The notes beneath the pieces are model-generated. The model had not been told where the DNA came from and did not search any database. It saw nothing but the letters and a program-made list of their open reading frames with translations. A DNA stretch of 64,000 nt from the NCBI GenBank assembly GCA_047501485.1, contig JAZDRN010000005.1, positions 1 through 64,000 on the forward strand, read 5' to 3'. Each line of letters begins with the position of its first letter. Position 1 is the first letter of the stretch. Below, one piece after another: positions 18,064 through 28,919 of this stretch. The DNA comes from Ancrocorticia sp047501485. GTDB lineage: Bacteria > Actinomycetota > Actinomycetes > Actinomycetales > Actinomycetaceae. The position numbers and the translations under genes are program-made.

Positions 18064-18122
18064 TATGCACGCTGTCACCGTGCATAGTCTCGGCGATTTG
18101 GCTGCCCTGCGGTTATATAACC
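18064..18122. promoter_or_regulatory. Candidate autoregulatory sites before the LacI gene
   Basis: TATGCAC (18064-18070) is repeated inverted as GTGCATA (18080-18086). A perfect 12-bp palindrome, GGTTATATAACC, lies at 18111-18122, about 70 bases before the gene start. Either could bind the regulator, but neither resembles the 16511-16526 palindrome closely, so the assignment is weak. Confidence 0.4.
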
Positions 18123-18193
18123 ACAGCCGTGCCGAATAGCCGATGTTATGTCCGAGAGGCCGAGTGAGCGGGGCTCGTATTAGACTGTCTGGG

Positions 18194-19195
18194 ATGAGTT
18201 CGAATGACCGGCGCCCGTACGTGACACAGGCGGATATTGCGCGCGAGGCCGGGGTTTCTCGTCCGCTCGTATCGCTCGTGCTGCGCAACTCGCCGAAGGT
18301 GTCGCAGGAGAAACGCGAGCGCGTGCTGAAGGCCGCCGCGAAACTCGGCTATATCGGTTCCGGAATCGCGACGTCCCTGGCGGGAAACCGTTCGAACCTG
18401 TTGGTCGGCTACCTCGCGCAGAACCTCCGCAATGAATTGTTCATCGAGGTCTATCAGGGGATGCGGCAGAGATTCGAGCCGTTAGGGCATCGCATCCTCA
18501 TCATGGAGGGCAGTCCCAATCCTGAAGACGAAGATCGTAACCTGCGCGATCTCATCTCGTTTCGTCCGGACGCCGTGGTGCTGGGTGGCTACGCCGGGTC
18601 GACCTCGGCACTCAAGGCGGCCAGCAACACCCTTCCGTTCGTGTCGGTGACGCGAAAGATCTCCGAACAGAACGTGTTCAGTGTGCTGGGCGACGACTAC
18701 GCGGGCGGTATGCAGGCCACCGAGCATCTATTGGAGCAGGGCCACACCGCGATTGCCCATATCCAGCTTCCGAGTGACATCCCCTATGAGCGCCGCGCCC
18801 AAGGCTACGTCGACGCCATGACCGATCGGGGGCTGACCCCGCGATTGGCGACGGGGGGAGTCACCACGGAGAGCGGTTACCAAGCGGCTAAGGCGTTGCT
18901 CGATTCCTGGCGCCCCACGGCCATCTTCTGCGCCACCGACCAGCTGGCTTTGGGAGCGCTCGACGCATTGCGCGAGCGCGGGCTGCGGGTGCCGGGCGAC
19001 GTAGCGTTGGTGGGTTATGACAATACGGATACGATTCGCCGGTTGGATATCTCATCGGTGGATCAGGAGGCCGTCCACCAGGGGGAAGTCGCCGCTATGA
19101 CCATCATCGCGGCGAACGAGAATGAGAAAGCTCCTCCGCCGGTCGTCACGCTCACGCCTCGATTGATGGTGCGGGGTTCTTCGACGATCACCTGA
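18194..19195 (+). CDS. LacI family transcriptional regulator
   Basis: A 333-residue repressor-type protein. The N-terminal helix-turn-helix and hinge read VTQADIAREAGVSRPLVSLV and GYIGSGIATSLAGNRSN. The periplasmic-binding-protein-like effector domain follows, with PTAIFCATDQLALGALDALR and VALVGYDNTD in the usual places. I placed the start at ATG 18194. A TAGACT -10 element ends seven bases before it (18181-18186), so the mRNA is probably leaderless; no ribosome site is present. It probably controls the adjacent polyol genes. Confidence 0.87.
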   Translation: MSSNDRRPYVTQADIAREAGVSRPLVSLVLRNSPKVSQEKRERVLKAAAKLGYIGSGIATSLAGNRSNLLVGYLAQNLRNELFIEVYQGMRQRFEPLGHRILIMEGSPNPEDEDRNLRDLISFRPDAVVLGGYAGSTSALKAASNTLPFVSVTRKISEQNVFSVLGDDYAGGMQATEHLLEQGHTAIAHIQLPSDIPYERRAQGYVDAMTDRGLTPRLATGGVTTESGYQAAKALLDSWRPTAIFCATDQLALGALDALRERGLRVPGDVALVGYDNTDTIRRLDISSVDQEAVHQGEVAAMTIIAANENEKAPPPVVTLTPRLMVRGSSTIT

Positions 19196-19345
19196 GCCTG
19201 ACCATCCGAGACCGGGCGGCAGAGGCGCCGCGAGTGGACGTGCGGGTACCGCCCTCTCTCGAATGCGACTGCACAAGTTCCACGAGTTCTTCGAATTCGG
19301 CTGATGCGAGGGACATTTTCCTTCCGAGCAGGCATGATGTGAAAG

Positions 19346-20623
19346 ATGAGTAGACACAACACTGTGCCAACTGACCGGATGCCGGGATCTGCCAAAGCCT
19401 CCTCGCCGCATCGTATCGACTCGGAGACCGGGCGCTTGCGGCAGGTGATCGTACATCGTCCGGGCCTGGAACTCTCCAGGGTCACCCCCTCCACCATGGA
19501 CTCGCTGCTGTACGACGACGTGCCGTGGGTGGAGAAAGCCCAGGCTGAGCACGACAAGTTCGTGAGCGTGCTGCGCGGTCAAGGCGCGGATGTCCTCTAC
19601 CTGCAGGAGCTTCTCGCGACGGCCCTCCAGAACGTGGACGCGCGCGAGTACTGCCTGCGGCACACATTCGATCGCAGATCGTATGGCGTGGGGCTGGCTG
19701 CAGCTCTTTCCGAGTACGCCGAAAGCCTTGACGCGTCCAGCCTCGCCGAACTGCTCATCGGGGGATTGACCAAGGAGGAACTGGTGTCTGTGCGGGGCGA
19801 AGCTCCCTCCTCCCTTCTTTTGGCGGCACAGGATTCGGGCGACATGACGTTCGCCTGCCTGCCCAACCACCTGTTCACGCGGGACTCGTCGGCGTGGATC
19901 TATGGTGGGGTCTCCGTCCACGCACTCAATCGCCGTGCTCGCAGGCGCGAGACCGTCAACATGTCGGTGATCTACGGATGGCATCCTGAGTTCGCGGGTG
20001 TGAAACGGTGGAGCAAGGGTCTGGACGATGCTCCGGCGGCTATCGAAGGGGGCGACGTCGTCGTCCTCGGAAACGGAGCGGTACTCGTCGGGTTGTCCGA
20101 GCGAACCACGCCACAGGGAATCGAACGCCTGGCCGCGGATCTGTTCGCGGCCGGCGAGGCGAGGACCGTGGTTGCCCTCAATGTGCCCAAGAAACGGGCC
20201 TTCATGCATCTCGATACAGTGCTCACCATGGTCGACCCCGAGTCCTTCCTCATTTACCCGGGGATCGGCCAGCTGGAGTCGATGGTTGTCACGCCCGCCG
20301 CGTCGGGGAACATTCGGGTGCGCACCCATGCGGCCGAGGAGATGTGGCAGGTCATCGCCGCTGCCATGGGGAAGACCTCCGTGCGGGTGCTCCGCCCCGA
20401 GCTCTCGGACGCTGAGGCCGAACGCGAGCAGTGGCACGATGGGTTCAATGTGCTGGCGGTTGTACCCGGCGTGGTCGTCGCCTACAGTCACAACGTGCTG
20501 GCCAATGACTACCTGGCATCGAATGGCATTGACGTCCTTGAGATTCCGGGAGGCCAGCTCGGGCGGGGACGTGGGGGACCGCGCTGTATGTCATGTCCGA
20601 CGTTGCGCGACGCGGTGGCGTAG
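19346..20623 (+). CDS. arcA: Arginine deiminase
   Basis: This enzyme hydrolyses arginine to citrulline and ammonia. The 425 residues include SETGRLRQVIVHRPGLEL (substrate-binding N-terminus), PNHLFTRDSSAWIYGGVSV, EGGDVVVLGNGAVLVG, NVPKKRAFMHLDTVLTMVD with the catalytic His and Asp, and the C-terminal nucleophile Cys in GGPRCMSCPT. No ornithine carbamoyltransferase, carbamate kinase or antiporter gene lies beside it, so the rest of the pathway must be elsewhere. The ATG at 19346 follows GTGAAAGATG-type A/G-rich sequence. Confidence 0.94.
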   Translation: MSRHNTVPTDRMPGSAKASSPHRIDSETGRLRQVIVHRPGLELSRVTPSTMDSLLYDDVPWVEKAQAEHDKFVSVLRGQGADVLYLQELLATALQNVDAREYCLRHTFDRRSYGVGLAAALSEYAESLDASSLAELLIGGLTKEELVSVRGEAPSSLLLAAQDSGDMTFACLPNHLFTRDSSAWIYGGVSVHALNRRARRRETVNMSVIYGWHPEFAGVKRWSKGLDDAPAAIEGGDVVVLGNGAVLVGLSERTTPQGIERLAADLFAAGEARTVVALNVPKKRAFMHLDTVLTMVDPESFLIYPGIGQLESMVVTPAASGNIRVRTHAAEEMWQVIAAAMGKTSVRVLRPELSDAEAEREQWHDGFNVLAVVPGVVVAYSHNVLANDYLASNGIDVLEIPGGQLGRGRGGPRCMSCPTLRDAVA

Positions 20624-20702
20624 CGACATGCTGACGTGGTGGTCCGCAGACGGGGTGTTTGCCCGTCAACTTGCCAAAAACCAAAGTTTTGTCTAAAAAG
20701 AA

Positions 20703-20750
20703 AGAAGCGCCGCTCGGGGGTGTGTCAGCAAGGATCCGAGCGGCGCTTCT
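20703..20750. terminator. Intrinsic terminator between arcA and the DUF2218 gene
   Basis: Perfect 15-bp arms (AGAAGCGCCGCTCGG at 20703-20717 and its complement at 20736-20750) enclose an 18-base loop. On the minus strand the hairpin is followed by TTCTTTTTAG, so it fits best as the terminator of the minus-strand DUF2218 gene. It may also stop arcA transcripts from the other side. Confidence 0.8.
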
Positions 20751-20861
20751 CAGTCTGTGACCGGGAGATTCCCGGCACTGGCTATGTCAGCCGATATTCA
20801 ATTGTGTGATTCAGTTATAGGTGTGAAGCCCAAGCGGAACTCGGCAATGGACCTAGCTTGC

Positions 20862-21263
20862 TCAAGCTTCCTTTGTGGCGCTCCCGGATGCCGCCTGAGC
20901 GGCGAGTCGCGCCTTCTTGGCCTCGGCATGGGCCTGCATGTCAGCTTCGCTGTACGGGCCCTGCACGCTGCCATCCGTTCCGTCTTCGCGTTCCCAGGCC
21001 ACCTTCATGGCGTCCTTGGAACCGAAGCGAGCCAGATGGCTGCCAACAACCTGCTCGAGGCGATCGATGTCCTCCTCGGCGCAGGTCAGCTCAAGGGTGA
21101 GGGATTCGTCCTGACAGGACAGGCGGACATCTCCCCCACCATTGAAATCGAGATGGCCGCTCTCCCCGTCCCACGATCCAATGATCTTGCGGCCCATATG
21201 GGAAACGAGCTGCTTCCCATATCGCGTGGGCCGCTGCGTGGGAACGCTGGCGATTGACCTCAT
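20862..21263 (-). CDS. DUF2218 domain protein
   Basis: A 133-residue cytoplasmic protein. The DUF2218 core is visible: RPTRYGKQLVSHMGRKI, then a beta-rich middle, DRLEQVVGSHLARFG and VAWER. An Ala-rich polar tail of about 35 residues follows. The start ATG at 21263 has AGGAG seven bases upstream. The function of the family is unknown; in many actinobacteria it is linked to iron uptake genes. Here it stands alone, divergent from dnaK. Confidence 0.8.
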   Translation of the reverse strand: MRSIASVPTQRPTRYGKQLVSHMGRKIIGSWDGESGHLDFNGGGDVRLSCQDESLTLELTCAEEDIDRLEQVVGSHLARFGSKDAMKVAWEREDGTDGSVQGPYSEADMQAHAEAKKARLAAQAASGSATKEA

Positions 21264-21729
21264 ACAAAAACTCCTAGATGTGCGGGATAAGTAAGGCACC
21301 CCTAACCTCTATGAATATCGTGCCGTAAATGTTGCGTAAATGAAAGTGGGTACGGGGTGAGTTGTAGGTCACACTTACGTGGGAAGGTTGAGATCTTTCA
21401 CTCTAGGAGAAGAAGTCTCCAGCTTCACGCAGGCACCTTCCTGGCGAAATCGCTCCCGGGACTTTTAGCTGCAATTCCGGGGATTCTAGTAATTTCTCGT
21501 AACTTCCTGGAATAGAGAGAGCCTCTTCAAAGTTGAGTTAGATGGACTCAAGAATGACGGAGCTTGGTGGACATAGGTTCCTCGAGCAGTCACACTTGAG
21601 GGGTGACGTCGTGCAGGTGACTGTGCGGCCAGACCCGAAAGATCTTCGGATCGGCACATCCCGATCCGAAACAGAATTGAAGAGGAAAGTTGAACCCGGC
21701 ACCCGGGCTCAATACGAAGGAGAGAACTT
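21264..21729. promoter_or_regulatory. Heat-shock control region before dnaK
   Basis: A HAIR element, the HspR binding site, lies at 21532-21552: GTTGAGT, seven bases, then ACTCAAG. It differs from the consensus CTTGAGT-N7-ACTCAAG at one base. Partial half-sites follow, such as CTTGAG at 21595-21600, and a weak TTGAGA/ACTC pair lies near 21390. The hspR gene at the end of the operon makes an autoregulatory loop likely. No gene was found in this 466-base gap. Confidence 0.82.
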
Positions 21730-23600
<1,871 letters not shown>

Positions 23601-23604
<4 letters not shown>

Positions 23605-24221
23605 CTGAAGACAACCGCAACAACGAGCGCGCGGAAGAGGAAGTAAATTCCGACGACGCAACCTCACGCGAGGCGGCTGGCCAGGCAGAAGCGCAGGGGG
23701 ACCCGGATGCCGGGCCCCAGGACGCTGAGAATACCGATCCGGCCGATGCCGCAGAGGAGCTCACGGATCCATTGAGCGAGGCCATGAACACCATTTCCTC
23801 GCTCGAGGATCAGCTGGCACGTTCGCGCGCTGACGCCTACAACCTGCAACAGGAGTACAACGGCTTCGTTCGTCGCTCCAAGCAGGAGGGCAAGCAGCGT
23901 CGCGAGGATGGGGTCACCTCGGTCATCGAGAATCTCCTCCCGGTGCTGGACGACGTCGAGCTTGCTCGTCAGCACGGCGATCTGCAGGGTCCGACCGGCC
24001 AGATCGCCGAGAAGATCGAGCAGATCCTCACGACCAATTTCGAAGTGGAACGGTTCGGAGCCGAAGGCGACGAATTCGATCCCACCATCCACGAGGCGCT
24101 CATGCATCAGACATCGCCTGATGCGACCGGAGAAACGGTGGGCACTCTCATCCAACCCGGCTATCGCCAGGGGGATAAGCTCCTTCGCCCCGCGCGGGTG
24201 GGAGTGGTTTCCCCTGAGTGA
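23601..24221 (+). CDS. grpE: Nucleotide exchange factor GrpE
   Basis: GrpE speeds ADP release from DnaK. The 206 residues begin with an acidic disordered segment of about 65 residues. A long coiled-coil follows (NTISSLEDQLARSRADAYNL), then NGFVRRSKQEGKQRR, ENLLPVLDDVELA and the C-terminal beta domain GDEFDPTIHEALMHQ with TLIQPGYRQGDKLLRPARVG. The GTG at 23601 overlaps the dnaK stop by four bases (GTGA), so the two are translationally coupled. Confidence 0.96.
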
Positions 24222-24229
24222 TCGAGAAG

Positions 24230-24255
24230 GGGTGCCATCCACGCGGGTGGCACCC
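24230..24255 (+). terminator. Terminator-like hairpin between grpE and dnaJ
   Basis: GGGTGCCA (24230-24237) pairs with TGGCACCC (24248-24255) around a ten-base loop, followed by TTTAT. It lies in the short grpE-dnaJ gap inside an operon. It may partly stop transcription and lower the amount of dnaJ and hspR message, or it may be a processing or stability element. Confidence 0.55.
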
Positions 24256-24278
24256 TTTATAGAAGGAGGTGAGGCGTA

Positions 24279-25328
24279 ATGGCAGGTGCCAGTCAGGACT
24301 GGATGGAGAAGGACTTCTACAAAGCTCTCGGAGTGTCGAAGGACGCCTCCGCGGATGAGATAAAGAAGGCCTATCGGAAACTCGCCAAGCAGTACCACCC
24401 GGACCGGAATCCGGGGAACACCACCGCCGAGAACCGCTTCAAGGAAGTTGGGGAGGCCTATCAGGTCCTCTCCAACGAGGAAGACCGAAAGCAGTATGAC
24501 GCTATTCGCGCGTTGGCCGGTGGCAGCCCCCGCTTTGCCGCAGGCAGCGGCGGGGCGGGCGCGGGTGCCGGTTTCGAGGATATCTTCTCGCAGATGTTCG
24601 GTGGCGGTGCCGGATTCGGCGGGACGGCCAACGCCGGCGGCGCAGGCCCGAACGTCCGTTTTCAAAGCACCGGTGGCGGCGCCAACGGCTTCGAGGACAT
24701 CTTCTCGATGTTCGGCGGTGGCGGCCAGCCGAGCGGCGGGCGTTTCGGTGGCTTCGGCTCCAACCGCAGGTCCGAGCGCGGTCAGGATCTCAAGACCGAG
24801 GTCTCCATCCCGTTGCGGCAGGCGGTCTCGGGCACCACGGTGAAGTTGACGACCGCGCGTGGCAATTCCGTGACCGCTCGCATTCCCGCGGGTGTCAGCG
24901 ACGGTCAGAAGATCCGCATCAGCGGCAAGGGCGGTCTCGGCGTCAATGGGGGAGCCCCCGGCGACATCATCGTGACCGTGCACGTGGAGAAGCACCCCGT
25001 ATACGAGGTGCGTGGCAAGGACGTTTACGTCGACCTGCCGATTTCCTTCGGGGAAGCGGCTCTGGGTGGAACCGTTGAGGTTCCCACCCTCGACGGCAAG
25101 AACGTCCAGGTCAAGATCCCGGAGGGCTCGTCCTCGGATAAGCTGTTGCGTGTCAAGGGCAAGGGCTTACCGAACGGCAAGTTCAGCCACGGTGATCTCT
25201 ACGTACGGCTCAAAGTCGCCGTACCCAAGAAGATGTCCGAGGAGGCTCGGCGCGCCGCATCGCTGTTCGCAGCGGCGACCAGGGATGCCGACCCGCGGGC
25301 TGAGTTCAAGAATCTGGCAAGGAGCTGA
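24279..25328 (+). CDS. dnaJ: DnaJ-type co-chaperone without zinc finger
   Basis: A J-domain co-chaperone of 349 residues. The J-domain includes DFYKALGVSKDASADEIKKA and the HPD motif in YHPDRNPGN. A long Gly/Phe-rich region follows (about residues 80-165). The two C-terminal beta domains (VSIPLRQAVSGTTVKLTT, DLPISFGEAALGGTVEVPT) come next without the four CxxCxGxG zinc motifs of classical DnaJ. It is therefore a class B, CbpA-like protein, a form known in some actinobacterial dnaK operons. GGAGGTGAGG precedes the ATG at 24279. The hspR gene follows after two bases. Confidence 0.93.
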   Translation: MAGASQDWMEKDFYKALGVSKDASADEIKKAYRKLAKQYHPDRNPGNTTAENRFKEVGEAYQVLSNEEDRKQYDAIRALAGGSPRFAAGSGGAGAGAGFEDIFSQMFGGGAGFGGTANAGGAGPNVRFQSTGGGANGFEDIFSMFGGGGQPSGGRFGGFGSNRRSERGQDLKTEVSIPLRQAVSGTTVKLTTARGNSVTARIPAGVSDGQKIRISGKGGLGVNGGAPGDIIVTVHVEKHPVYEVRGKDVYVDLPISFGEAALGGTVEVPTLDGKNVQVKIPEGSSSDKLLRVKGKGLPNGKFSHGDLYVRLKVAVPKKMSEEARRAASLFAAATRDADPRAEFKNLARS

Positions 25329-25330
25329 CC

Positions 25331-25876
25331 ATGGCAGGGATCGCTGGGCGTGACGCCCCAATTCTGACGGTCTCGGTTGCCGCAGAGTTGGCGGGTATGC
25401 ACGCCCAGACGGTCCGCCAGTACGACCGTCTGGGCCTCGTGCCCGCCAAGCGGACCCGAGGCGGTGGGCGGCGCTATTCGCTCGCCGACGTCGACAAACT
25501 GCTCGAGATCCAGGAGCTCTCCCAGAAAGAGGGAATCAACCTCGCCGGGATCTCCCGTATCTTCGCGCTACAGAATGAGAATGAGCAGTTGCGCCGCCAG
25601 AACAATCGGCTGCGCAAGCGCGCTGCGGAACTGCAGGAGCATTTGGAGCAGCGGCAGCTTCTCGATCATCGCGTTTTCGCTGCGGGAGCGGACGGCGACG
25701 TCGTCGTCTTCAAGCGCGCGCAGGAGCTGCGCGAACAACGCGGCCGTATGGGTGGCGCAGGTTCGGGGCAGTATCGCGAGCGAGGACAGTATCCGCGACG
25801 CTCGCAGTACCCGGACGTCAGTGCCGAGCTGGTGGTCTGGCGGCCACTGCTCCCGCCCCCGCGCTCCGAGGACTGA
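25331..25876 (+). CDS. hspR: Heat-shock repressor HspR (MerR family)
   Basis: HspR represses the dnaK operon through HAIR sites and works with DnaK as co-repressor in other actinobacteria. The MerR-type winged helix reads AAELAGMHAQTVRQYDRLGL and GGGRRYSLADVDKL. A coiled-coil (about residues 75-112) follows, then an Arg/Gly/Tyr-rich low-complexity tail. The 181 residues are longer than the usual 125-150 because of that tail. The start lies two bases after the dnaJ stop. No clpB gene follows. Confidence 0.94.
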   Translation: MAGIAGRDAPILTVSVAAELAGMHAQTVRQYDRLGLVPAKRTRGGGRRYSLADVDKLLEIQELSQKEGINLAGISRIFALQNENEQLRRQNNRLRKRAAELQEHLEQRQLLDHRVFAAGADGDVVVFKRAQELREQRGRMGGAGSGQYRERGQYPRRSQYPDVSAELVVWRPLLPPPRSED

Positions 25877-26265
25877 CGTCCCGGGCCGCTCCGGCTGCGC
25901 GATTGCCGGTACGATCGGCTGTCGCGGTGACGGATACCGTTATCCGAAGCCGTCGTCGTTATTATCCGGACCTTGCCATCGACCGCGTTTCTTCCGGCAG
26001 TCGACATGGGGCAACAGCCGGAGTCCATGTGCCGATAGCCAAGAGAACCTCTTTTGCATCTGGAGGAGGGATCTAGGAATGGGAGCGCTGCGTACGCCAA
26101 CGGCCAAGGCACGCTCCCAATGCGAACCCGGAGGTCTCGCGTCACCCGTCCGAAGGGTGCCTTAGCGCTGGCTCAGGGGCCGGATCAAGGGAGTGTTTCA
26201 GCGCGCCGGTTGGAGGGTTCATGGGCCGACTGACTCATAGATTCTGGACTGACGGCTTCATGGGC
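25877..26265. other. Non-coding region between hspR and rlmC
   Basis: The convergent gap of 389 bases holds no gene I can support. GGGAGCG (about 26081-26087) is complementary to CGCTCCC (about 26113-26119) and could form a weak terminator stem. Confidence 0.45.
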
Positions 26266-27552
26266 TCATGGGCGCGAGGCGAGCACCATGGTCTCGGTAT
26301 GACGTGTCTGCGGGAACATGTCGAATACTCGCGCCTCGCGCGGTACGAACCCGGGCATCGCCGCGAGATCTTGCGCGAGCGTCAGCGGATTGCAGCTGGA
26401 ATATATGAGATGGCGTGCGCCGGAGGTTTCGATCCATTCGGCAAGCTCGCCGATGCCCCGCCGCGGTGGATTGACGACGACGATGTCCGGCGTGCCCTTC
26501 TCCGCACGCGCGGCTGTGTCGGCATCGCCCGCGAGAAAACGGATCGGGCCAACCGACGTGCCATCCGCCGGAGAACCGTCAGAGGTTGAGACTGCTGCTC
26601 GCCGGCTGGATGAGGGGATTCGTGCCCGCTCTGATCGCATGAGCCTGTGCGCTGCCGCACGAGCACTGTCGATCGCCTGCTCGGAAATCTCCACCCCGAG
26701 GATTTCTCGGCCCGGGCCGGCGGAATGAAGGGCGAAGCCACCGACTCCGCAGTACAGGTCCCACAGTCGCAGCACGTCACCGGCTGGGGGAGCCAACCGA
26801 CTTGGTGATCCCTGGTGGTGCGAACGGATTCTCGCGGGCCGGGCTTCGCCGTCGTCAACCAAACTGTCCACCCAACGGCGGGCCTGGGTATAGAGTCCGC
26901 GCGCCACGGCGGTGTTCGTCTGGAAGAAGGACTGGGGGCGCAGGAAGAGCGTGACGTCGCCGAGATCCATCGTCAGCGCGTCGCGTTCGGTCAGGATGAT
27001 CTCTTCGCTGCCCTCGGGGATCGCTTTGCGCTCCGGCAGTAGGTTGGCCGTGGCGACGGCGATCTGAGGCAACTCCGTGCGCAGCCATGGCAGATGCTTA
27101 CGGATACGGACGAGGGACTCGGTGGAACGCAGCACGAAACGGATCATGAGCGCCCCGTCCGGAGCGATGGTGGCGATGATGTTCTTGAGTTCGCCGCGGC
27201 CGCTCGCCACGTCGAATGGAGTCAACTGGGCGCGGCCGATGAACTTCGCCAGAATTGGAAATGTCTCTGCCAGTGCGGGTTCGTATAGCCCACATTCCCG
27301 CAGGTCGACGCCGCTGCCGCCCGCGCCGAGAATGCCGAGGGTGGGCTGCGCGGCGCTGCCTCCGATCACAAGCTTCGCCTTATTCCGAAAGCCGGACTCC
27401 TTCGACTCGAACGAGGGGTGCCAGAGCAACTCGGGCCAGGCGGAGAGCAGTTCCTGTACCCGCTTCTCTTTCTCCGCGATCTGCTCGGCGTACGGCACGC
27501 CCATGAGCGTGCAGGACCGGCACACGCCCGCGTCGAAATAATCGCATTGCAT
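26266..27552 (-). CDS. rlmC: 23S rRNA (uracil-747-C5)-methyltransferase RlmC-like
   Basis: A SAM-dependent RNA 5-methyluridine methyltransferase of the TrmA/RlmC/RlmD family, 428 residues. N-terminal Cys residues in MQCDYFDAGVCRSCTLMG plus Cys in LRECGLYEP fit the iron-sulfur cluster. FLRPQSFFQTN, LWDLYCGVGGFALHSA, VVNPPRRGIGE and the nucleophile Cys in YSSCNPLTLAQDL are the family motifs. The protein carries two extra hydrophilic inserts, at about residues 232-260 and 305-332, absent from the compact E. coli enzyme (375 residues). It lacks a TRAM domain, as RlmC does. The ATG at 27552 has a weak ribosome site. Confidence 0.87.
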   Translation of the reverse strand: MQCDYFDAGVCRSCTLMGVPYAEQIAEKEKRVQELLSAWPELLWHPSFESKESGFRNKAKLVIGGSAAQPTLGILGAGGSGVDLRECGLYEPALAETFPILAKFIGRAQLTPFDVASGRGELKNIIATIAPDGALMIRFVLRSTESLVRIRKHLPWLRTELPQIAVATANLLPERKAIPEGSEEIILTERDALTMDLGDVTLFLRPQSFFQTNTAVARGLYTQARRWVDSLVDDGEARPARIRSHHQGSPSRLAPPAGDVLRLWDLYCGVGGFALHSAGPGREILGVEISEQAIDSARAAAHRLMRSERARIPSSSRRAAVSTSDGSPADGTSVGPIRFLAGDADTAARAEKGTPDIVVVNPPRRGIGELAEWIETSGARHLIYSSCNPLTLAQDLAAMPGFVPREARVFDMFPQTRHTETMVLASRP

Positions 27553-27594
27553 GTTTCAAGGTTACTTGCTGGATTGCCGGTGCTCGTTGCCGAG

Positions 27595-27655
27595 CTTGAG
27601 GGTTAGCATGCGAAGTCGCCGTTCTAACTACCAACCTCGCATGCTAACCCTCAAG
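27595..27655. repeat. Hairpin repeat, copy 2 of 3
   Basis: Perfect 19-bp arms (27595-27613, CTTGAGGGTTAGCATGCGA, and 27637-27655) enclose a 23-nt loop. The loop is nearly identical to that of copy 3, while copy 1 has another loop. It lies between rlmC and the AbiEi/Vsr-like gene. Confidence 0.8.
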
Positions 27656-27815
27656 TTGGGGGTGGGGCTGGGGCTGGGGCTCAAGGTAGGGCGGGGCTTC
27701 CGGCTTCGTCGGACGTCAATCCTAGATATCTCCACAGGGATGTCTCGTGTGTTCCCCATCCACAGAACCTGCCAGGCTCTCCGCGCGGTGGCGTGCTTTC
27801 AGGTTGAATTCAACG

Positions 27816-28880
27816 ATGACACTTCATGTTGACAGCCTGCTGACACGAGCGCAGATCGGTCCGTTGACGAAGAATGAACTTCGTATGAGCGGCTTCATCC
27901 CCATTCGCCGAGGAATCTACCTTCCCGAGGCGTTGTTGCCGGCTGATGTGCCCCGATGGAGAATCCGGCGTCTGATGACGCAAGCACGCGCGCTTTCTGT
28001 GTCCATCGCGCGTCAAGCTGCGCGGCCACCGGTTCTCACGCTGGAGTCGGCGTTGGCCGTACATGACCTACAGACCTGGACCAACACAGTCGATGTCTCG
28101 TTTCGAGTCGAGTCGAATCTGAGTCAGTGCAGACCTCGGACTTTGGAACCTATCACTGTCGGTGGGGTCGAGGTCTGTGCTGTGACCGAACGACAGCTCA
28201 TGAGCGAGGTGCCGCGAAGCGATGTTGTGCGTGTCAATGGGGTTCATACCGCTCCGCTCAGGGTTGTTGCGCTCGATTGCGCGCGTTTCCTTCATCCTCT
28301 GGCGGCCGTGGTCGCCGTCAGCTCGATCCTCCGGCATGCGAGCGATTTCGATGTCCGGCGCCTCCCGATGTGCCGAGCTGTTGAAGCCAAAGCGAGGGCG
28401 CTCATCAAGACTGACATCGCGACGGTTTCGCGCCGGAGGGGATGCCGGCAAGCGGTTGCAGTCCTGGATATCGCTGATGCGGGGCTCCAGACCCCGGGTG
28501 AAGGGTACCTTTGGTGGCTGCTGCATTGCATGTTGCCCGGAGATATTCGTCGGAGCCTGGTCACGCAGTGGCCGATCATATTGGGCGGAAAGAAATACTT
28601 TCCCGATGCTGCTTTGCCGGAACGGAAGATTCTTTTTGAATTCGATGGCTTCGGCAAGATCACGGAGAACGAGCGAGACTTCCTGAGTCGGCAACGCGCT
28701 TTACTGGCTGCAGGCTGGGTCATCATACGTGTCGATCAAAGCCAGCTGAACGATCCCACCGCGCTCATCGGCTATCTCATGCGCGAGTTGCGCAGCAGTG
28801 GAGTTCCCTCCCATTACCCAAGTGGTGCGCTCTGGAAGCCATTGACACGTGGCTTGTTGGACCCGCGAAGGCGATTTTGA
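27816..28880 (+). CDS. AbiEi-like winged-helix protein with Vsr/DUF559-type nuclease domain
   Basis: A 354-residue protein. The N-terminus (LTKNELRMSGFIPIRRGIYL) has the form of the winged-helix domain seen in AbiEi-type antitoxins. The C-terminal 110 residues resemble the PD-(D/E)XK nucleases of the Vsr/DUF559 group: Glu in PGEGYLWWLLH, then FPDAALPERKILFEFDGFGK with Asp and the Glu-x-Asp pair, and RQRALLAAGWVIIRVD. The start ATG 27816 was chosen by fit to the family; the longer frame from 27747 has an unlike N-terminus. Such proteins are common singletons in actinobacteria, and their role (defence, toxin-antitoxin or other) is not established. The gene lies between hairpin copies 2 and 3. 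Confidence 0.72.
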   Translation: MTLHVDSLLTRAQIGPLTKNELRMSGFIPIRRGIYLPEALLPADVPRWRIRRLMTQARALSVSIARQAARPPVLTLESALAVHDLQTWTNTVDVSFRVESNLSQCRPRTLEPITVGGVEVCAVTERQLMSEVPRSDVVRVNGVHTAPLRVVALDCARFLHPLAAVVAVSSILRHASDFDVRRLPMCRAVEAKARALIKTDIATVSRRRGCRQAVAVLDIADAGLQTPGEGYLWWLLHCMLPGDIRRSLVTQWPIILGGKKYFPDAALPERKILFEFDGFGKITENERDFLSRQRALLAAGWVIIRVDQSQLNDPTALIGYLMRELRSSGVPSHYPSGALWKPLTRGLLDPRRRF

Positions 28881-28919
28881 TCGGCTGAGGTGACTCTTTG
28901 CCTGCTCGCGCCCGTCGAA

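Noticed and set aside
24279..25328. Loss of the DnaJ zinc finger by frameshift or deletion
   Set aside because: The reading frame is continuous and the Gly/Phe region joins the C-terminal domain smoothly, as in class B J-proteins.
25377..26165. A 262-codon frame overlapping hspR
   Set aside because: It is Ser/Arg/Pro-rich, out of frame with hspR and without a family; hspR is well supported.
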